Positions 62,842 through 64,000 of a DNA stretch of 64,000 nt are shown piece after piece. The notes below the pieces were generated by a model that was given only the letters and a program-made list of their open reading frames with translations, had not been told where the DNA came from and made no database searches. Location of the stretch: positions 496,001 to 560,000 of the forward strand of contig VCAZ01000191.1 in NCBI GenBank assembly GCA_005784505.1, in the 5' to 3' direction. Source of the DNA: Bagarius yarrelli (lineage: Eukaryota > Chordata > Actinopteri > Siluriformes > Sisoridae). Position numbers and translations under genes: made by a program. Within the stretch, counting starts at the first letter, position 1. The number at the start of each line of letters is the position of its first letter.

Positions 62842-64000
62842 GTAACACACACACACAGACACACACTATGATTAAGGTTAGTGGATGATATTAGGTAAAT
62901 GTAATAAACCTATATTAAAGTACAGCTGCAGCAGTGATGATGGACCAAGCCTTGGTCTGTTCTCCAGTCATGTGGCCCAATGTGGGGGTGTTTATCAGTG
63001 GCAGAGACTGTAGCACTGGTTAGAGTGGAAGAAAATTGAAAACAGCAAAACTCTTAGATCTCATGAATAAAAGTGTCTTCCAGCGCTCAAAGGACCTCTG
63101 GCTGGGCTGCAGGTTGACAGTCAGAAAAAACGAAGCAATAAGACAACTGATGGTGTTGTAGCGTAAAACCAGAGGCTCTAACTGAGAGAAAAAAATAAAA
63201 TCTTAACTGATTGAATTAAAGTGAAAATTTTGTTGTGTAATGTGAGATATGAATTTTGTGGCTCGCTGCTTTGAGTCAGGGTTCGTGTTCGTGACTGGTA
63301 GAAGTGTTAATGATTTTTTATCTGCTTAATCATCTGCATACTTTACGCTTTGGTCACATGGGCTGTGCATTTAATTGGCGTTAATAAACGACACGAAGAA
63401 GGTGGTCACAGTGAACGCCTTAACATTCGCCTATCATCCCGTGTCTCGCTCGATAGCTAGTCAGACGTGCGTTAGCAAGTGGAGTCGCCTGATCTCCAAG
63501 GTAGATGCTGTACATTATACTTAATAAAACCAGTGTATTGCAATACATTCTATTGTATTGTTTTTTATACAATATTTATAAGTATATTTTACTAATTAAA
63601 ACATGTAACAAATAATTGTGGTGTTTTTTGGGGACCCAGAGCAGATAAATAGCATTTTAATCCATTTCAATAGGAAAAATTAATTTGACATACGAGTAAT
63701 TTGAGTTACAAGCTCCGTCACAGAACAAATTAAGCTTGTAAGTCAAGTCACCATTGTACTATGTTTCATATTCCATAAATAACACTGGTGTATTTGTAAT
63801 AATGATTAATATTTAAATATGTACACTAAGCTCTGGGACTTACAGAATTATGTTCTGGTTTCTTTCTTTATTTACACGTGTTCTGTGTCCCCTATTATTG
63901 AGATGGGTAAAATGAGATAATCAATAATGATAATAATAACTAAATTATGATATAAATAAAACACGAAGTGTTTAGTAGGATAATAATGTATTTTAAATTG
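62842..64000. other. Intron after dehydrogenase exon 12, no further exon found
   Basis: Starts with the donor and a CA run. About 63,640-63,770 ('gacatacgagtaatttgagt', 'aagtcaagtcaccattgtac') looks like a dispersed fish repeat. I see no exon matching the AidB C-terminus, so it must lie past 64,000. Confidence 0.5.

Overview
This is nuclear DNA from a ray-finned (teleost) fish. The genes are intron-rich with vertebrate splice sites, and the families are vertebrate ones: a leukocyte I-domain integrin alpha chain, WFIKKN, TMC7, ZBTB45 and Sp6. The non-coding part is full of (CA)n/(GT)n microsatellites, minisatellites and fish-type repeats (tRNA-derived SINEs, L2-like LINE pieces, Tc1 and hAT-like remnants). 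The SINE type would fit an ostariophysan such as a catfish, but the sequence does not fix the species.

Layout. 1-10,089 holds no coding gene I can support: repeats plus a CpG-rich block near 5.9-6.1 kb that could be the first exon of the next gene. 10,210-11,107 (+) is an Sp6-type zinc-finger factor with a one-base frame break between its Btd box and its fingers. 13,785-29,402 (-) is a complete 31-exon integrin alpha-L-like gene, convergent with sp6; my exon model keeps frame throughout and gives 1170 residues. 31,449-33,508 (-) is a two-exon wfikkn1. 34.7-37.3 kb is a large minisatellite. 38,168-44,936 (+) is a 15-exon tmc7 with one apparent single-base deletion in exon 7. 47,136-50,821 (+) is zbtb45. 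55,218-62,841 (+) is a mitochondrial-looking AidB-type acyl-CoA dehydrogenase whose last exon or exons lie beyond the window.

The genes do not form one pathway: two are transcription factors, one is a leukocyte adhesion receptor, one a secreted multi-inhibitor protein, one a membrane channel-like protein and one a flavoenzyme. From general knowledge the human counterparts of the integrin, wfikkn1 and tmc7 are all on 16p, so the middle of the window looks like conserved synteny.

The most interesting structure is in the introns. In tmc7, zbtb45 and the dehydrogenase about half of the 30 complete introns begin with an (AC)n run just inside the 5' splice site and end with a (GU)n run just before the 3' splice site. 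The two ends could pair and bring the splice sites together. Two introns also carry tandem copies of the exon end plus its 5' splice site: about 12 decoy donors in the integrin gene and two partial copies in the dehydrogenase gene.
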